Shown in pieces: positions 8,744 to 19,900 of a stretch of 64,000 nucleotides of DNA (its first letter is position 1; each line of letters opens with the position of its first letter). A model generated the notes under the pieces. It was not told where the DNA came from, searched no databases, and was given only the letters and a program-made list of their open reading frames with translations. The DNA is from Pseudomonas sp. R4-35-07 (GTDB lineage: Bacteria; Pseudomonadota; Gammaproteobacteria; Pseudomonadales; Pseudomonadaceae). The stretch is taken from contig NZ_CP027732.1 of the NCBI RefSeq assembly GCF_003852235.1, positions 372,001 to 436,000 on the forward strand, read 5' to 3'. The position numbers and the translations under genes were made by a program.

Positions 8744-9157
8744 TCAGTCTGCTGAATTCGTCAGGGCCTGGGATGCTGCTACATAGTCCGCCTGGAACTG
8801 CGGCGATTCGATCCACGCCAATGCGGCGGCCTCGTCATCGCTGTCAGTGGCCCATTGCCGATATTCAATCAGCGCGGCCAGGATAAAGTCGGTCGCTTCC
8901 TCTTCGCCTTCCTGTTCCAGCACCAGCGCCAGCAGCGGGTGCGCCAGGAATACCGCACACAGCGCCTGCTGGCTGATTTCGCCCGCCGTGCGCATCTCCA
9001 CGAACAGCTCGGTCAAGTCCACCGACTCAAGGTCGATACGGCTGTCGTCGCCTGCGAACGCGTCCGGCTTGGTTGCGACGGCACGCTGGGTGCGGTTTTG
9101 CTTGGCCTTGGTTTTTGCCCGCTGGGCGCGTTTTTGCTGCTTGTTTGGCGAGGCCAT
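8744..9157 (-). CDS. Conserved hypothetical protein, Lys/Arg-rich N-terminus
   Basis: A 137-residue soluble protein of unknown function. Its first 30 residues are very basic (MASPNKQQKRAQRAKTKAKQ), suggesting nucleic acid or ribosome contact. The remainder is acidic and mostly helical (SRIDLESVDLTELFVEMRTA). No catalytic motif is visible. The start at 9157 is preferred because AAGGACG stands seven bases upstream; a longer reading frame to 9280 lacks such a site. It sits between gabP and a divergent transporter gene. Confidence 0.6.
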   Translation of the reverse strand: MASPNKQQKRAQRAKTKAKQNRTQRAVATKPDAFAGDDSRIDLESVDLTELFVEMRTAGEISQQALCAVFLAHPLLALVLEQEGEEEATDFILAALIEYRQWATDSDDEAAALAWIESPQFQADYVAASQALTNSAD

Positions 9158-9297
9158 GGGCGTAACGTCCTTGGGTTTGGGGCAGGTATTGAAGCGCAGG
9201 TTGGGAGAAATCCCAAGAAGGTTTGGTCGCTCATCCAACTCGACCGCCAGGCAATAGATGAATAGGCTTGGCCTTTGCAACTTGCCAGAGCGTCTTC

Positions 9298-10263
9298 ATG
9301 ACCCGCGACACCCTCGAGCACAACCAGATTCCCGTCTACTTTGGCGCCATCCTGCTCGCCGCTCTGTGTGGCGTATTCGCGCCATCATTCGCTCAGGACC
9401 TCAGCGTGCTGATCACGCCGGCCATCGCGGTATTGATGTACGCGATGTTCCTGCAAATTCCTTTCCTGGAGCTGCGCCGCGGTTGGGGCAGCAAGCGCTT
9501 CATGGCGGCGTTGCTGCTGGCCAATTTCATCCTGGTGCCTTTGCTGGTATGGGCGCTGACCCGTGGCCTGCTGGGGCACCCTGCGCTGTTGGTGGGCGCG
9601 TTGCTGGTGTTGCTGACGCCGTGTATCGATTACGTGGTGGTGTTTACTCACCTCGGTAAAGGTGATTCGCGGTTGGTATTGGCAGCCACGCCGCTATTGC
9701 TGCTGATGCAATTGGCCCTGCTGCCGGTGTACCTGGGTTTGATGCTGGGCACGCAATCCGGGGTGGTGATCGCGGTCGGGCCGTTTATCCAGGCGTTTCT
9801 GGTGTTGATCGTGGCGCCAATGGTGCTGGCCGCGTTGACCTTGGTCCTTGCGCGCCATTCAACACGCATAAGCCGATGGAACAGCGCCTGGGCCTGGCTG
9901 CCGGTGCCGGCGATGGCCCTCGTGCTGTTTGTGGTGATTGGCTCGCAAATCACATCGGTGATTCGGGACATCGGCGTACTGCTGCCAGTGCTGCCGATCT
10001 ACGCAGGTTTCGTGCTGCTGGCGCCGCTGATGGGAATGTTGGCCGCGCGACTGTTTGCGCTGCCGGCGGCCTCGGCGCGGGCGGTGACGTTCAGCGCATC
10101 CACCCGCAATTCGCTGGTGGTGCTGCCCCTGGCGCTGGCGTTGCCTGAGGGCGTGCGCGGGTTGGCCGCGACGGCGGTCATCCTGCAGACCCTGGTCGAG
10201 CTGGTCGCGCAGTTGATCTACATCCGCCTGATCCCGGCCCTGGTGTGGCCCGCCAGCCGCTGA
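9298..10263 (+). CDS. Bile acid:sodium symporter / ACR3-like transporter
   Basis: A 321-residue hydrophobic protein with about ten membrane segments. It carries the BASS/ACR3 superfamily feature TPCIDYVVVF (about residues 110–119), where ACR3 arsenite exporters have a conserved functional cysteine, and a second repeat half ending in AVTFSASTRNSLVVLPLALA. Such proteins are annotated as arsenic-resistance-like, but no arsR or arsC is nearby, so an arsenite role is uncertain and an organic anion substrate is equally possible. The start at 9298 gives a family-length protein, although its ribosome site is weak. Confidence 0.7.
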   Translation: MTRDTLEHNQIPVYFGAILLAALCGVFAPSFAQDLSVLITPAIAVLMYAMFLQIPFLELRRGWGSKRFMAALLLANFILVPLLVWALTRGLLGHPALLVGALLVLLTPCIDYVVVFTHLGKGDSRLVLAATPLLLLMQLALLPVYLGLMLGTQSGVVIAVGPFIQAFLVLIVAPMVLAALTLVLARHSTRISRWNSAWAWLPVPAMALVLFVVIGSQITSVIRDIGVLLPVLPIYAGFVLLAPLMGMLAARLFALPAASARAVTFSASTRNSLVVLPLALALPEGVRGLAATAVILQTLVELVAQLIYIRLIPALVWPASR

Positions 10264-10349
10264 CGCGTGAATAATCAGGTTTGTTCAGGCGCTATTCAGG
10301 GAGGCGGCCGGCACCATAAGCGCGCGCTTCCCACCTGACAGGTCACCCG

Positions 10350-11957
10350 ATGGATCATCGCAACCGCTTTCGCCTGGAGTCACTGGGCATCTTTCTGATC
10401 GCCTTATTGCTGTTCACCTGGGGTATCTGGGACCAGCAGCCCCAAGGCTTTGACGGACGTTGGGCTCTGTTCCTGCAGGAAATGTTTCGCCACGGCGCGA
10501 GTCTTTTCCCCACCACCTACGGCCAGCCGTACGCGGATTACCCCGGCACCGCGACCTTCTTCAGCTACGTCTTCGCCCGGTTGTTCGACGCGCCGAACCA
10601 TCTGGCGAATGTGCTGCCCACCGCGCTGGCTTCGGCCGGGGTGATTGCGTTGATCTATCGCCTGCTGGCGCCGTCCAGCCGGCCCTGGGCATTACTGACG
10701 GTGCTGCTGACATTGCTCACCACCCAGTTGCTCGAAAAGTCGCGCTCGGTGTGCCTGGACCAGATGATCGCGCTGTTGTGCATCGGCACTTTCTACCTGC
10801 TGCACAGTGGTGAGCGCCTGGGCTCGCGGTGCAGGCAACTTGCGGTGTTCCCCCTGTTTATCCTGGCCTTTGCGATTCGCGGGCCGCTGGGGTTGATCGA
10901 GGTGTGTGGCGTCGCCTGCGTGTACTCGGCGCTGGGCCGGCCGGGGGAGCGGGTCAGGCAGGTGTTGATTCACGGCGTTGTCGGGTTGGTGCTGCTGGCG
11001 GCATGCTGGTGGCTGTTGATGAAGCTCGCGCGAATCAGTGGTGGCTATGCCTTTGCCGATGAGGTGTTCAAGATGCAGGTCGGCGGGCGTCTCGATGAGT
11101 CCGGCGAGCCGTTCTACTTTTACTTCCAGCTGAGTCTGTACCGGTATTTCCCGGTGGTGCCATTGGCGCTGGCTACCTTGATTGCGCTGCGCCATCGCTG
11201 GGCGCAACGCTGGGCCAACGAGGATGTGCAGTTATTGATACGGCTCGGCGCGTGCGGCCTGATGATTCTGCTCGGCCTGTCCGTGCCGCATTTCAAGCGT
11301 GCTTATTACATTCTGCCCATGGTGCCGATGTTTGCCGCCGTCGCGGCTTATGGGTTGCTTCAAGCCCAAGGCTGGCTCGTTGGCGTGCGCCGCAGTTACG
11401 AAGGGCTCGTTGTAGCGCTGCCGGCGCTGTGCGTGGTGGTGCTGTTTGTGTGTCGGCATGCCTGGCACAAGCAGGGTTACTGGCCCGACGTCTCCATGCC
11501 GCTATTGATCGGCGTGCTGGTGCTTCTGCAGGTGGCGGCGATGCTTGCGTGGCATCGGGCTACGCGATTGGTGTGGCTCAGCGCAATCGCCCTGACGGCC
11601 CAGTGGTTGCTGCTGGTGAGCGTCATCGAGCCGGCCAAGGATCTTCAGTTCGATACCCGGCAGTTTGTCCGCCAGGTAGAGGCATTGCGGGATGCGCAGC
11701 CGGGGCCTTTGGTATTTGTCGACCTGGCCCGGGACACCTGGGCGGTGCGCTACATGATGAACCTGGATCACGATGAGCAGCCGCTGTTCGTCGGGCGTAA
11801 CGAGTTGGAGAAGCTCGTCACATTGCCCCGGCCATCCTGGGTGATTGTGCCGCGCAAGGACACGGCGCTGTTGAAGGGCTCGCCAGTGGAACCATTGGCG
11901 CCGAGCTTTCAGGGGCGATTGAATGACAATCCATTGATGGTGTTTTTGCTCAACTGA
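10350..11957 (+). CDS. GT-C family glycosyltransferase (ArnT/PMT type)
   Basis: A 535-residue integral membrane protein. The N-terminal segment (about residues 9–30) is a membrane anchor followed by a first periplasmic loop containing FDGRWALFLQEM, the place where lipid-linked-sugar glycosyltransferases of the PMT_2 family carry catalytic acids. Around ten further hydrophobic segments follow and a soluble C-terminal tail of about 110 residues. It would transfer a sugar from a polyprenyl carrier to an envelope acceptor. It stands alone, without arn or O-antigen genes, so donor and acceptor are unknown. Confidence 0.72.
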   Translation: MDHRNRFRLESLGIFLIALLLFTWGIWDQQPQGFDGRWALFLQEMFRHGASLFPTTYGQPYADYPGTATFFSYVFARLFDAPNHLANVLPTALASAGVIALIYRLLAPSSRPWALLTVLLTLLTTQLLEKSRSVCLDQMIALLCIGTFYLLHSGERLGSRCRQLAVFPLFILAFAIRGPLGLIEVCGVACVYSALGRPGERVRQVLIHGVVGLVLLAACWWLLMKLARISGGYAFADEVFKMQVGGRLDESGEPFYFYFQLSLYRYFPVVPLALATLIALRHRWAQRWANEDVQLLIRLGACGLMILLGLSVPHFKRAYYILPMVPMFAAVAAYGLLQAQGWLVGVRRSYEGLVVALPALCVVVLFVCRHAWHKQGYWPDVSMPLLIGVLVLLQVAAMLAWHRATRLVWLSAIALTAQWLLLVSVIEPAKDLQFDTRQFVRQVEALRDAQPGPLVFVDLARDTWAVRYMMNLDHDEQPLFVGRNELEKLVTLPRPSWVIVPRKDTALLKGSPVEPLAPSFQGRLNDNPLMVFLLN

Positions 11958-12067
11958 GAAGCCCTTTTTAGAAAGCATCTGAGGCGACGCTCAGCGCGTT
12001 ACCGTTGCTCGTTCAGTTAGACCACCGCTACCGTCTATCGGAATCGCAACGACAAATACTCTAGATT

Positions 12068-12073
12068 TATAAT
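12068..12073 (+). promoter_or_regulatory. Possible -10 element for the TPS operon
   Basis: A TATAAT hexamer lies in a strikingly AT-rich leader (12051–12120) before the tpsB gene. No good -35 is seen at the expected spacing, so this is a weak prediction. Confidence 0.3.
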
Positions 12074-12195
12074 TTTTTATTTAAAAATCAGTTAGTTAAG
12101 AGTTATTAACGCATCTGCCGATAAGACAGTCGGGATATTGGCTGACGCATGCTTCGATGTTAATTTGCCACCCTTTGTAAATCGACGGATCGAAC

Positions 12196-13914
12196 ATGTA
12201 CTTTCTCCTGCCATGGACTCGGCTGCTGGGCGCCTGCCTGCTGACTTTTTTCACGCTGAACAGCGCATTCGCCGCCCCCACCCCCGGCGACCAGGACCTG
12301 ATCCGCGACCGTCAAAACCGCCTGCTCGAAGAGCAGCAGCGGCGTCTGCAGGAACTCCAGGACCTGCCCGGCAAAGCGGCCAAGCCCGAAGCCCCGGCCA
12401 CCCCCGCCGATTCGCGCTGCTTCCCGATCAACGACATCGAACTCAAAGGCGCCGACAGCCTGCCGGCCGCCGACCGCGAGCGCCTGCTCAAGCCGTATAT
12501 CGGCCAGTGCCTGGGCGTGTCCCAGCTCAACGAACTGCTCAAGGCCATCACCGACTACTACCTCGGCAAAGGCCGCGTCACCAGCCGTGCCTACCTGCCG
12601 CAGCAGGACCTTTCCAGCGGCCACCTGCAAGTGCTGGTGGTGGAAGGCAAGCTCGAAGCCCTGAAAAGCGCCGAAGGCAGCACGGTGACCGAGCGCGAAT
12701 TGGCCATGGCCTTTCCCGGCAAGGTCGGCGAGGCGCTGAACCTGCGCGAGATCGAGCAACTGGTGGACCAGCTCAACCGCCTGCCGTCGAAACAGGCGCA
12801 GATGGAGCTGACCCCCGGCAGCCAGGTCGGCGGCAGCGACGTGGTGGTCAAGAACACCGCACAAAAGCCCTGGCGCGCCAGCCTGTCGCGCAATAACGAC
12901 GGCCAGAAAAGCACCGGCGAACAGCAATGGGGCGCCGGCCTTGAGTGGGACAGCCCGCTCGGCCTGGGCGACCAGTTGATGCTGCGCGGCGGCCACGATG
13001 CCATCAGCGACCATCAGAAAACCTCGAAAAACACCCTGCTCTACTACAACGTGCCATGGGGCTGGTGGAACTTCAGCTACAGCTACAACGAGAGCGACTA
13101 CCGCACCTACATCGTGGCCGATAACGCCAAGTACAAGCAGGACGGCGACAATCAGAACCACCAACTGCGCGCCGAGCGGGTGATTCATCGCGATGACGTG
13201 AGCAAGACCTCGGTCAACGTCGGCCTGGCGCACCTGCGCACCAACAACTACCTCCTCGACGTGCGCACCGCGCCCAGCAGCAACCGCCTGAGCGAACTGC
13301 AACTGGGCATCAACCACGGGCGGCGTATCGGCAGCGCGTTCGTCAACCTCGACCTGGGCATGCAAAACGGCATCGGCCTGCTCGACGCCCAGTCGCAGGA
13401 AGAACGCGACCCGCTCGGCCGCCGCCAGCCGAATTCGCGCTACCGCAAATACACCGCCACCGTCAGCTACCTGCAACCGTTCAGCCTGTGGGGCGAGTCG
13501 TTCAGCTTCAGCAGTTTGGCCACCGGCCAACGCAGCGAAGACATCCTGTTTTCGCCGCAACGCATGAGCCTCGGCGGCTCGGCCTCGGTGCGCGGCTTCA
13601 AGGACCAATTATTGACCGGCGACAGCGGCGGCTACTGGCGCAACGAAGTGCGCTGGGCACGCCCGGTGACCCTCGACTGGATGCGCCCGGCCTTCTTCGA
13701 ATACGGCGCCAGCGTCGGCTACGACCAAGGCGTGATCAGCAACGACCGCTACAACGACAACCTGCATGGGCGGGTCTCCAGCAACTCCCTGGAACTGTTC
13801 GCCCGCGGCAAAAACGTCAGCACCAGCGTGACCTTTGCCCATTCGTTAGAAAGACCTGGGGTCGTGACCGAGCGCGAAGCGCCGATCTACTTCCGCATGG
13901 ATTTCTTCCTGTAA
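12196..13914 (+). CDS. Two-partner secretion outer-membrane transporter (TpsB, FhaC/ShlB family)
   Basis: A 572-residue Omp85-superfamily protein. A signal peptide (LLGACLLTFFTLNSAFA) is followed by a Gln/Arg-rich helix (about 35–60), two POTRA domains (about 74–150, beginning CFPINDIELKG, and about 150–215), and a 16-strand barrel. The barrel contains the conserved lid-loop motif VRGF at about residue 465 and ends in an aromatic C-terminus (YFRMDFFL) recognised by the BAM complex. It would export the adjacent TpsA across the outer membrane. Only 31 bases separate it from tpsA, so the two form one operon. Confidence 0.92.
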   Translation: MYFLLPWTRLLGACLLTFFTLNSAFAAPTPGDQDLIRDRQNRLLEEQQRRLQELQDLPGKAAKPEAPATPADSRCFPINDIELKGADSLPAADRERLLKPYIGQCLGVSQLNELLKAITDYYLGKGRVTSRAYLPQQDLSSGHLQVLVVEGKLEALKSAEGSTVTERELAMAFPGKVGEALNLREIEQLVDQLNRLPSKQAQMELTPGSQVGGSDVVVKNTAQKPWRASLSRNNDGQKSTGEQQWGAGLEWDSPLGLGDQLMLRGGHDAISDHQKTSKNTLLYYNVPWGWWNFSYSYNESDYRTYIVADNAKYKQDGDNQNHQLRAERVIHRDDVSKTSVNVGLAHLRTNNYLLDVRTAPSSNRLSELQLGINHGRRIGSAFVNLDLGMQNGIGLLDAQSQEERDPLGRRQPNSRYRKYTATVSYLQPFSLWGESFSFSSLATGQRSEDILFSPQRMSLGGSASVRGFKDQLLTGDSGGYWRNEVRWARPVTLDWMRPAFFEYGASVGYDQGVISNDRYNDNLHGRVSSNSLELFARGKNVSTSVTFAHSLERPGVVTEREAPIYFRMDFFL

Positions 13915-13945
13915 TTCAACGCCCCGCTGCAATGAGAACCTGACA

Positions 13946-16900
13946 ATGGACGTTCGCCAATTCGCCTTCCTGGCCCGCCAACCTTCTGCCGCCCTGAAGC
14001 CGCGCAACGCGTTCTTCGGCCTGCCCAAGCGCGGGCTGGCGTTGATCCTCGCCAACGCGCTGTTCTGGCAGCCGCTGCTGGCCCAGGCCGAGGGCATCGT
14101 GGTCAGCGCGCCAGGCACCACGGTGGGTGCGGCGGGCAATGGCGTGCCGGTGGTGAACATCGCCACGCCCAACGGCGCGGGCTTGTCCCATAACCAGTTC
14201 CAGCAGTACAACGTCGGCCCCAACGGCGTGATCCTCAACAACGCCACCGGCACCGTGGTCAACACCCAGCTGGGCGGCTACATCGTCGGCAACCCCAACC
14301 TCAAGGGCGGCGCGGCCAGCGTCATCCTCAACGAAGTCAACGGCGGCAGCGCCAGCCAGTTGCGCGGTTATACCGAAGTGGCGGGGCAGTCGGCCAAGGT
14401 CATCGTCGCCAACCCGTACGGGATTACCTGCAGCGGCTGTGGCTTTATCAACACGCCGAACGTGACACTCACCACCGGCAAACCGGTGCTCGACCCGACC
14501 GGCCAGCTGAAAAGCTACCAGGTCGACGGCGGCGCCGTGACCATCGACGGCGAAGGCCTGAACGCCAGCAACGTCGACCGCTTCGACATCATCACCCGCT
14601 CGGCCAAGATCAACGCGCAGATCAACGCGCGCGAACTCAACGTGATCGCCGGGCGCAACGACGTCGATGCGCAAAGTCTGAACACCACCCCACGCGCTGA
14701 TGACGGCAGCGCCAAACCGGAGCTGGCGATCGACTCGTCGGCCCTGGGCGGTATGTACGCCGGTGCGATCAAACTGGTGGGCACCGAGGCCGGTGTGGGC
14801 GTGAAGCTCGACGGCACGCTGGCGGCCAGTGGTGGGGATATCCAGCTCGATGCCAATGGGCGCTTGAGCATGGTCAATGCCAAGGCCAGCGAAGCGGTGG
14901 TGATCAAGGCCGACCAGCTTGATGCCACGGGCGCGATCTACGCGGGCACCCGTATCGACGCGCACACCACCACAGGCTTGAGCAACCAGAAAAGCCTCGC
15001 CGCGCGCGACAGCATCAGCCTGACCAGCAGCGGGCAGGTGATCAACAACGGCATCATCGAAGCCGGCGTGAATGGCGATGAAAGCCGCAATGCCAGCGGC
15101 GACGTCAACCTGACGGCGGCGAGTTTGCAAAACACCCAAAGCGTGGTCGCCAGTCGCACCCTGATGGTGACCGCTGCGCAGACCCTGAATAACCAGGGCG
15201 GCACATTGAGCGGTGTGAACACCGTGGTCAGCGCAGGCCAGCTCGATAACCGGGGCGGCCGGGTTCTGGGGGCCGAGGCGCTCAAAGTCAACGCCACCGG
15301 CCTGGATAACCGCGCGGCTGGCTTGGTGCACAGCGATAACAGCACCGACGTTACGGTGACGGCTGCCCTGGATAACCAGAACGGCCGAGTGATCGGCCTC
15401 AAGCGCCTGACGCTCAACGCCGGGCAATTGACCAACGATAATGGCTTGGTCGCCAGCCAAGAGCAGGCCCAGGTAACCGCCGGAGCGTTGAGCAACCGAG
15501 CCGGCGAAATCTCCGCCCAGCAAACCACCCTAAGCGCCACGTCGCTGGATAACCGTTCCGGCAAACTGCTGGGCAGCCAACTCAACGTGACCGCCAGCGG
15601 CGCCATTGATAACCGCCTGGGGATTTTCTCCGCCACCAGCCTGCTGACGGTGCAAGCCGCGAGCCTGGATAACAGCGACCAAGGCGCCGTCGCCAGCCAG
15701 GGCAACCTGACCGCGACCATCGCCGGGCTGTTCGACAATCACAATCAAGGCAACCTGGTCAGCCAAGGGGCCCAGCAGGTTCGGGTCGGGCAGCTGAACA
15801 ACGCCCAGGCTGGACTGGTATCGAGTAAAACCACCCTGGCGCTGCACGGCGATACCCTGGCCAACCAGAGCGGCCAGGTGATCGCCGATGGGGCATTGAC
15901 CCTGACCGGCGGTAGCGTCGACAACAGCAATGGCGGCCAACTGAGTAGTCATAGCCGGTTGACGCTCAATGCCAACCAACTCGACAACAGCGCCGGTCGG
16001 ATCAGTGCCAAGGGTGATCTGCAGGCCACCGTCGGCGTGCTCAACCAGCAAGCGGGTGAGCTGGTCAGCGAAGGCGCGCTGAGCCTTACTGGCACCTCGG
16101 TGGACAACCGCAACGGCGGTTTCATCGCCGCCACCAACGGCGTTGATTTGCGCAGCCAGAGCGTGCTCAACCAGCAAGGCGAGATCTCCAGCCAGGCCAA
16201 GGTGCTGCTGGTGGCCGACCAGTTGAACAACAATGCTGGCAAGGTGATTGGTGACAGCGGCTTGAGCCTGACCGTGCAACGCCTGCTCAACCAGAGCAAA
16301 GGCCTGCTGGCGGGGCGCGACGGCCTCGTGCTGAACGGCGGTCAACTGGATAACAGCCTGGGCGGCCGCATCACCAGCCAGAAAGACCTGAATATCAACC
16401 TGAGCGGCGACCTGCTCAACCATGACCAGGGCACCTTGCTCAGTGAAGGCACGTTAACGGTCAAGGCTGGCACGCTGGACAACCGCCAGGGCGGTATTCT
16501 GTCCGCCGCCAACGCCCTGTCGATCACAACGGACGGCCAACTGAACAATCAGGCGGGCAAGCTGCTGGCCGATGGCGCGGCCACGCTGGTGAGCGCTGCG
16601 CTGAACAACAGCCAGGGCGGTGTGATCAGCGCCAAGCAACAGGTTGACGTGCGCAGTGCTGGGCTGGACAACAGCCAGCGCGGCAGCATCAGCAGTGACG
16701 CCGGCATCACCCTGAATGCCGGGCAACTGGACAACAGCCAGCAAGGTTCGATCTTCGCCAAGTCAACCGTCAAGGCCACCCTGACCGGGCTGGACCAACA
16801 TGATCGTGGCGAGTTGGTCAGCGATACCCACATCGATCTGGACTTGAACCACGGGCAACTGATCAACCGCGACCACGGCCTGATTGCGACCCCCGGCCAA

Positions 16901-19900
16901 TTGCTGCTGAGCAACCTGGGCAGCGTCGACAACAGCCAGGGCGGCGAGATTTCCAGCACCCAGTCCTTCCTGTTGACGGCCGACGCGCTGAACAACCGGG
17001 GCGGCAAAGTCATCAGTGGCGACAGCCTTCAGGTGCGCATCGCCAAGGCGCTGGATAACAGCGTTGAAGGTGTGTTGTCTGCCAAGAACCTCTTGCAGGT
17101 CGACGCAGGCAGCCTGGACAACCAGGCCGGCGGCGCCCTCGCCAGCCGTGGCGCGCTGGACCTGAAGGTCACAGGCCTTCTGGACAACCATAACCAGGGG
17201 CTGATTTCTGCTGCCACTGCCCTGACTGCAACGTCGGGCACATTGAACAACAGTGACAAGGGCCGGCTTTCTGCCGGCACGTTCCACACCCTTAATACCG
17301 GCGCACTGAATAACTCCCAGGGCGGGCAACTGGTCAGCGATGGCAGCCTGACAATCACCGCCGCCAATGTGGATAACCGCAGTGGCGTGATCGGCAGCCA
17401 GCACGCCTTGAACCTGACCGTCGCCAACCTCGACAACGGCGCGGGCCTGATCAACAGTCAAAGCGACCTCACCCTGGCGGGCCAGCGTGTGGACTCAAGC
17501 CGGGACGGTGAAATCTCGTCCAAGGGCGACTTGAAACTCACGATCCAGAAGCTGATCCAGCGCCAGGGCCGCTTGATCGGCGAGCGCGCCGTGAGCCTCG
17601 ATCTGCAAGGCGGTGATCTGGACAACAGCGCGGGCTTGATCAGCGCCAAAGGGCCGTTGACCTTCGCGCGCCTGGCCAACCTGAACAACCGCGAACAAGG
17701 CGAAATCTCCAGCCAGACGGCATTCAGCGTGGCGGCCAAGCGCATCGACAACGGCGATCGCGGGGTCATCCTCAGTGCCGATCAATTGCGTCTCGAAGCC
17801 GATGCCGTGGTCAACGCTGACAAGGGTTTGATCTCTGGCTGGAATGGCCTGACCGTCGTCGGCGGCAGCCTGGACAACAGCGCCGAAGGCACGTTGTCGA
17901 GCAAGAGCGGCATCTTGCAAACCACGCTTACCGGCGCGTTGGATAACCACGCGGCAGGTGCCCTGGTCAGCCAGGGCAAGCAAACCATCAGCGCGGCCAG
18001 CCTGAACAATGATCAAGGGATCATTTCCGGCCAGGCGGATGTCAGCCTCACCGTCGCCGGGCGCCTGGACAACAGCAACGGCGGCTTGATTTCTGCCGGT
18101 CAGCACCTGGACTTCAACCATGCCCAGAGTGAAATCCTCAACCGTGGCGGCCAGATCAGTGCTGCCAGCATCACCCTGATTGGCCAAAGCCTGGACAACA
18201 GCGCAGGTCAACTGATCAGCCAGGGCACTCTGGAAGGTACCCTCAGCGGTGCGCTGATCAACGCCAACAACGCCCGCCTGGCCAGTGGCGCAGCCTTGCT
18301 GCTGAACGCGTCGAGCCTGGATAACCGGGGCGGCCAACTGGTCAGCCAGGACCGACTCGACCTGACCCTCGCCGATGATCTGGATAACCGCGACAAAGGC
18401 ACCCTCGCCAGCCAGAAAGACCTGGTGATCAAGCTGTTGGCCGGTGACATCAACAACCAGCAGGACGGCCTGATTTTCAGCCAGAAGGGCAAGCTTGATC
18501 TGGCTGCGCGTACCCTGAATAACCAGAAAGGCACGCTGCAAAGCCAAGCCGATAACCGGCTACGCCTCAGTGGCGCCCTGAACAACCAGGGTGGCCGGGT
18601 CGACAGCCTCAGTGGCAACCTGGACCTGGAAGCAGCCAGTGTGGCCAACACCGCCGGCGGCATACTCAACAGCAGCAAGGGCTGGATCAAACTGGTCAGC
18701 GGCCTGTTCGACAACGGCAGCGGGATCACCCAGGCGCAATCGCTGGACATCACCGCCAACGGCGGCTTGCTCAACCAACTGGGGCACCTCTCGGCCCTGG
18801 CCGGTGAAAACCGTATCGTCACCAGCAGCTTTAATAACCAGGGTGGCGGTGTGTATGCCGACACCTTGCTCAAAGTCACGGCCCAGGATTTCGATAACCA
18901 GGGCACGGCTGCCGGCAACGGCGGCAAGGTCGGCGCGCGCACCATCGACTTCGGCCTGACAGGCACCCTGAGCAACCGCTTTGGCCTGATCGAAAGCGAC
19001 GAAACCCTGGGCCTCACCGCGCAAACCATCAGCAACGTGGGCGGTACCCTGCGGGCCATGGGCCGCAGCGGTTCCACCCGCATCAGCACACAGGGGCTGT
19101 TCGATAACCGCCTGGGTGCGCTGGAAAGCGCCAACGAAGAACTCAACCTGCAAGCGGCCAGCCTGGACAACAACGGCGGGCGCATCGTGCACACCGGCAG
19201 CGGCACATTCGACCTGACTTCCGACCAGGTCACCCGAGCCGGCGGCAGCTTCATCACCAGCGGCCAACTGGACATCACGGCCGCCAAGTGGACCAACAGC
19301 AGCGTGATTCAGGCTGCACGCCTGAACCTCGACATCGGCGAGTTCACCCAGACCGCCAGCGGCCAGTTGCTGGGCGCACAAAGCCTGACCGGCATCGGCG
19401 GCACCTGGACCAACGAAGGCCTGCTGGCCAGTGACGGCATCCTCAACCTGACACTGACCGGTGGCTACAGCGGCAATGGTCGGGTCAGCAGCCTGGGCGC
19501 CATGAGCCTTACCAGCGCCCGCATGGACCTCGGCGATAACGCACGCATTGCCGGTGGTGCACTTACCCAGATCAACAGCACCACCCTGAACAATCGCGGA
19601 CGCCTGACCGCCATCGGCGACCTGACCGTCAACGCCACCACCTTGAACAATTACGGCACCCTGGGCGGCGCTGGAAAGGTCCGCCTGAACGCCACTCACC
19701 TGCTCAACGACAAGGGCCTGATCTTCAGCGGCAACGACATGACGTTGCGTGTCAGTGATTTCAGCAACCGCTATGGCGACGTCTACAGCCTGGGCGGCCT
19801 GGACATCGCTCGCGACGACGCCAATGGGCGCAGCGCCCTGATCGAAAACGTCTCCGGCACCCTGGAAAGCACCGGCAACATGCGTTTGCTGGCCGACACC

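Noticed and set aside
13916..15523. Long open frames on the minus strand opposite tpsA (e.g. 13916–15523, 17495–18547, 18560–20200)
   Set aside because: They mirror the repetitive GC-rich plus-strand gene; their composition lacks any domain and the plus frame has clear TPS motifs.
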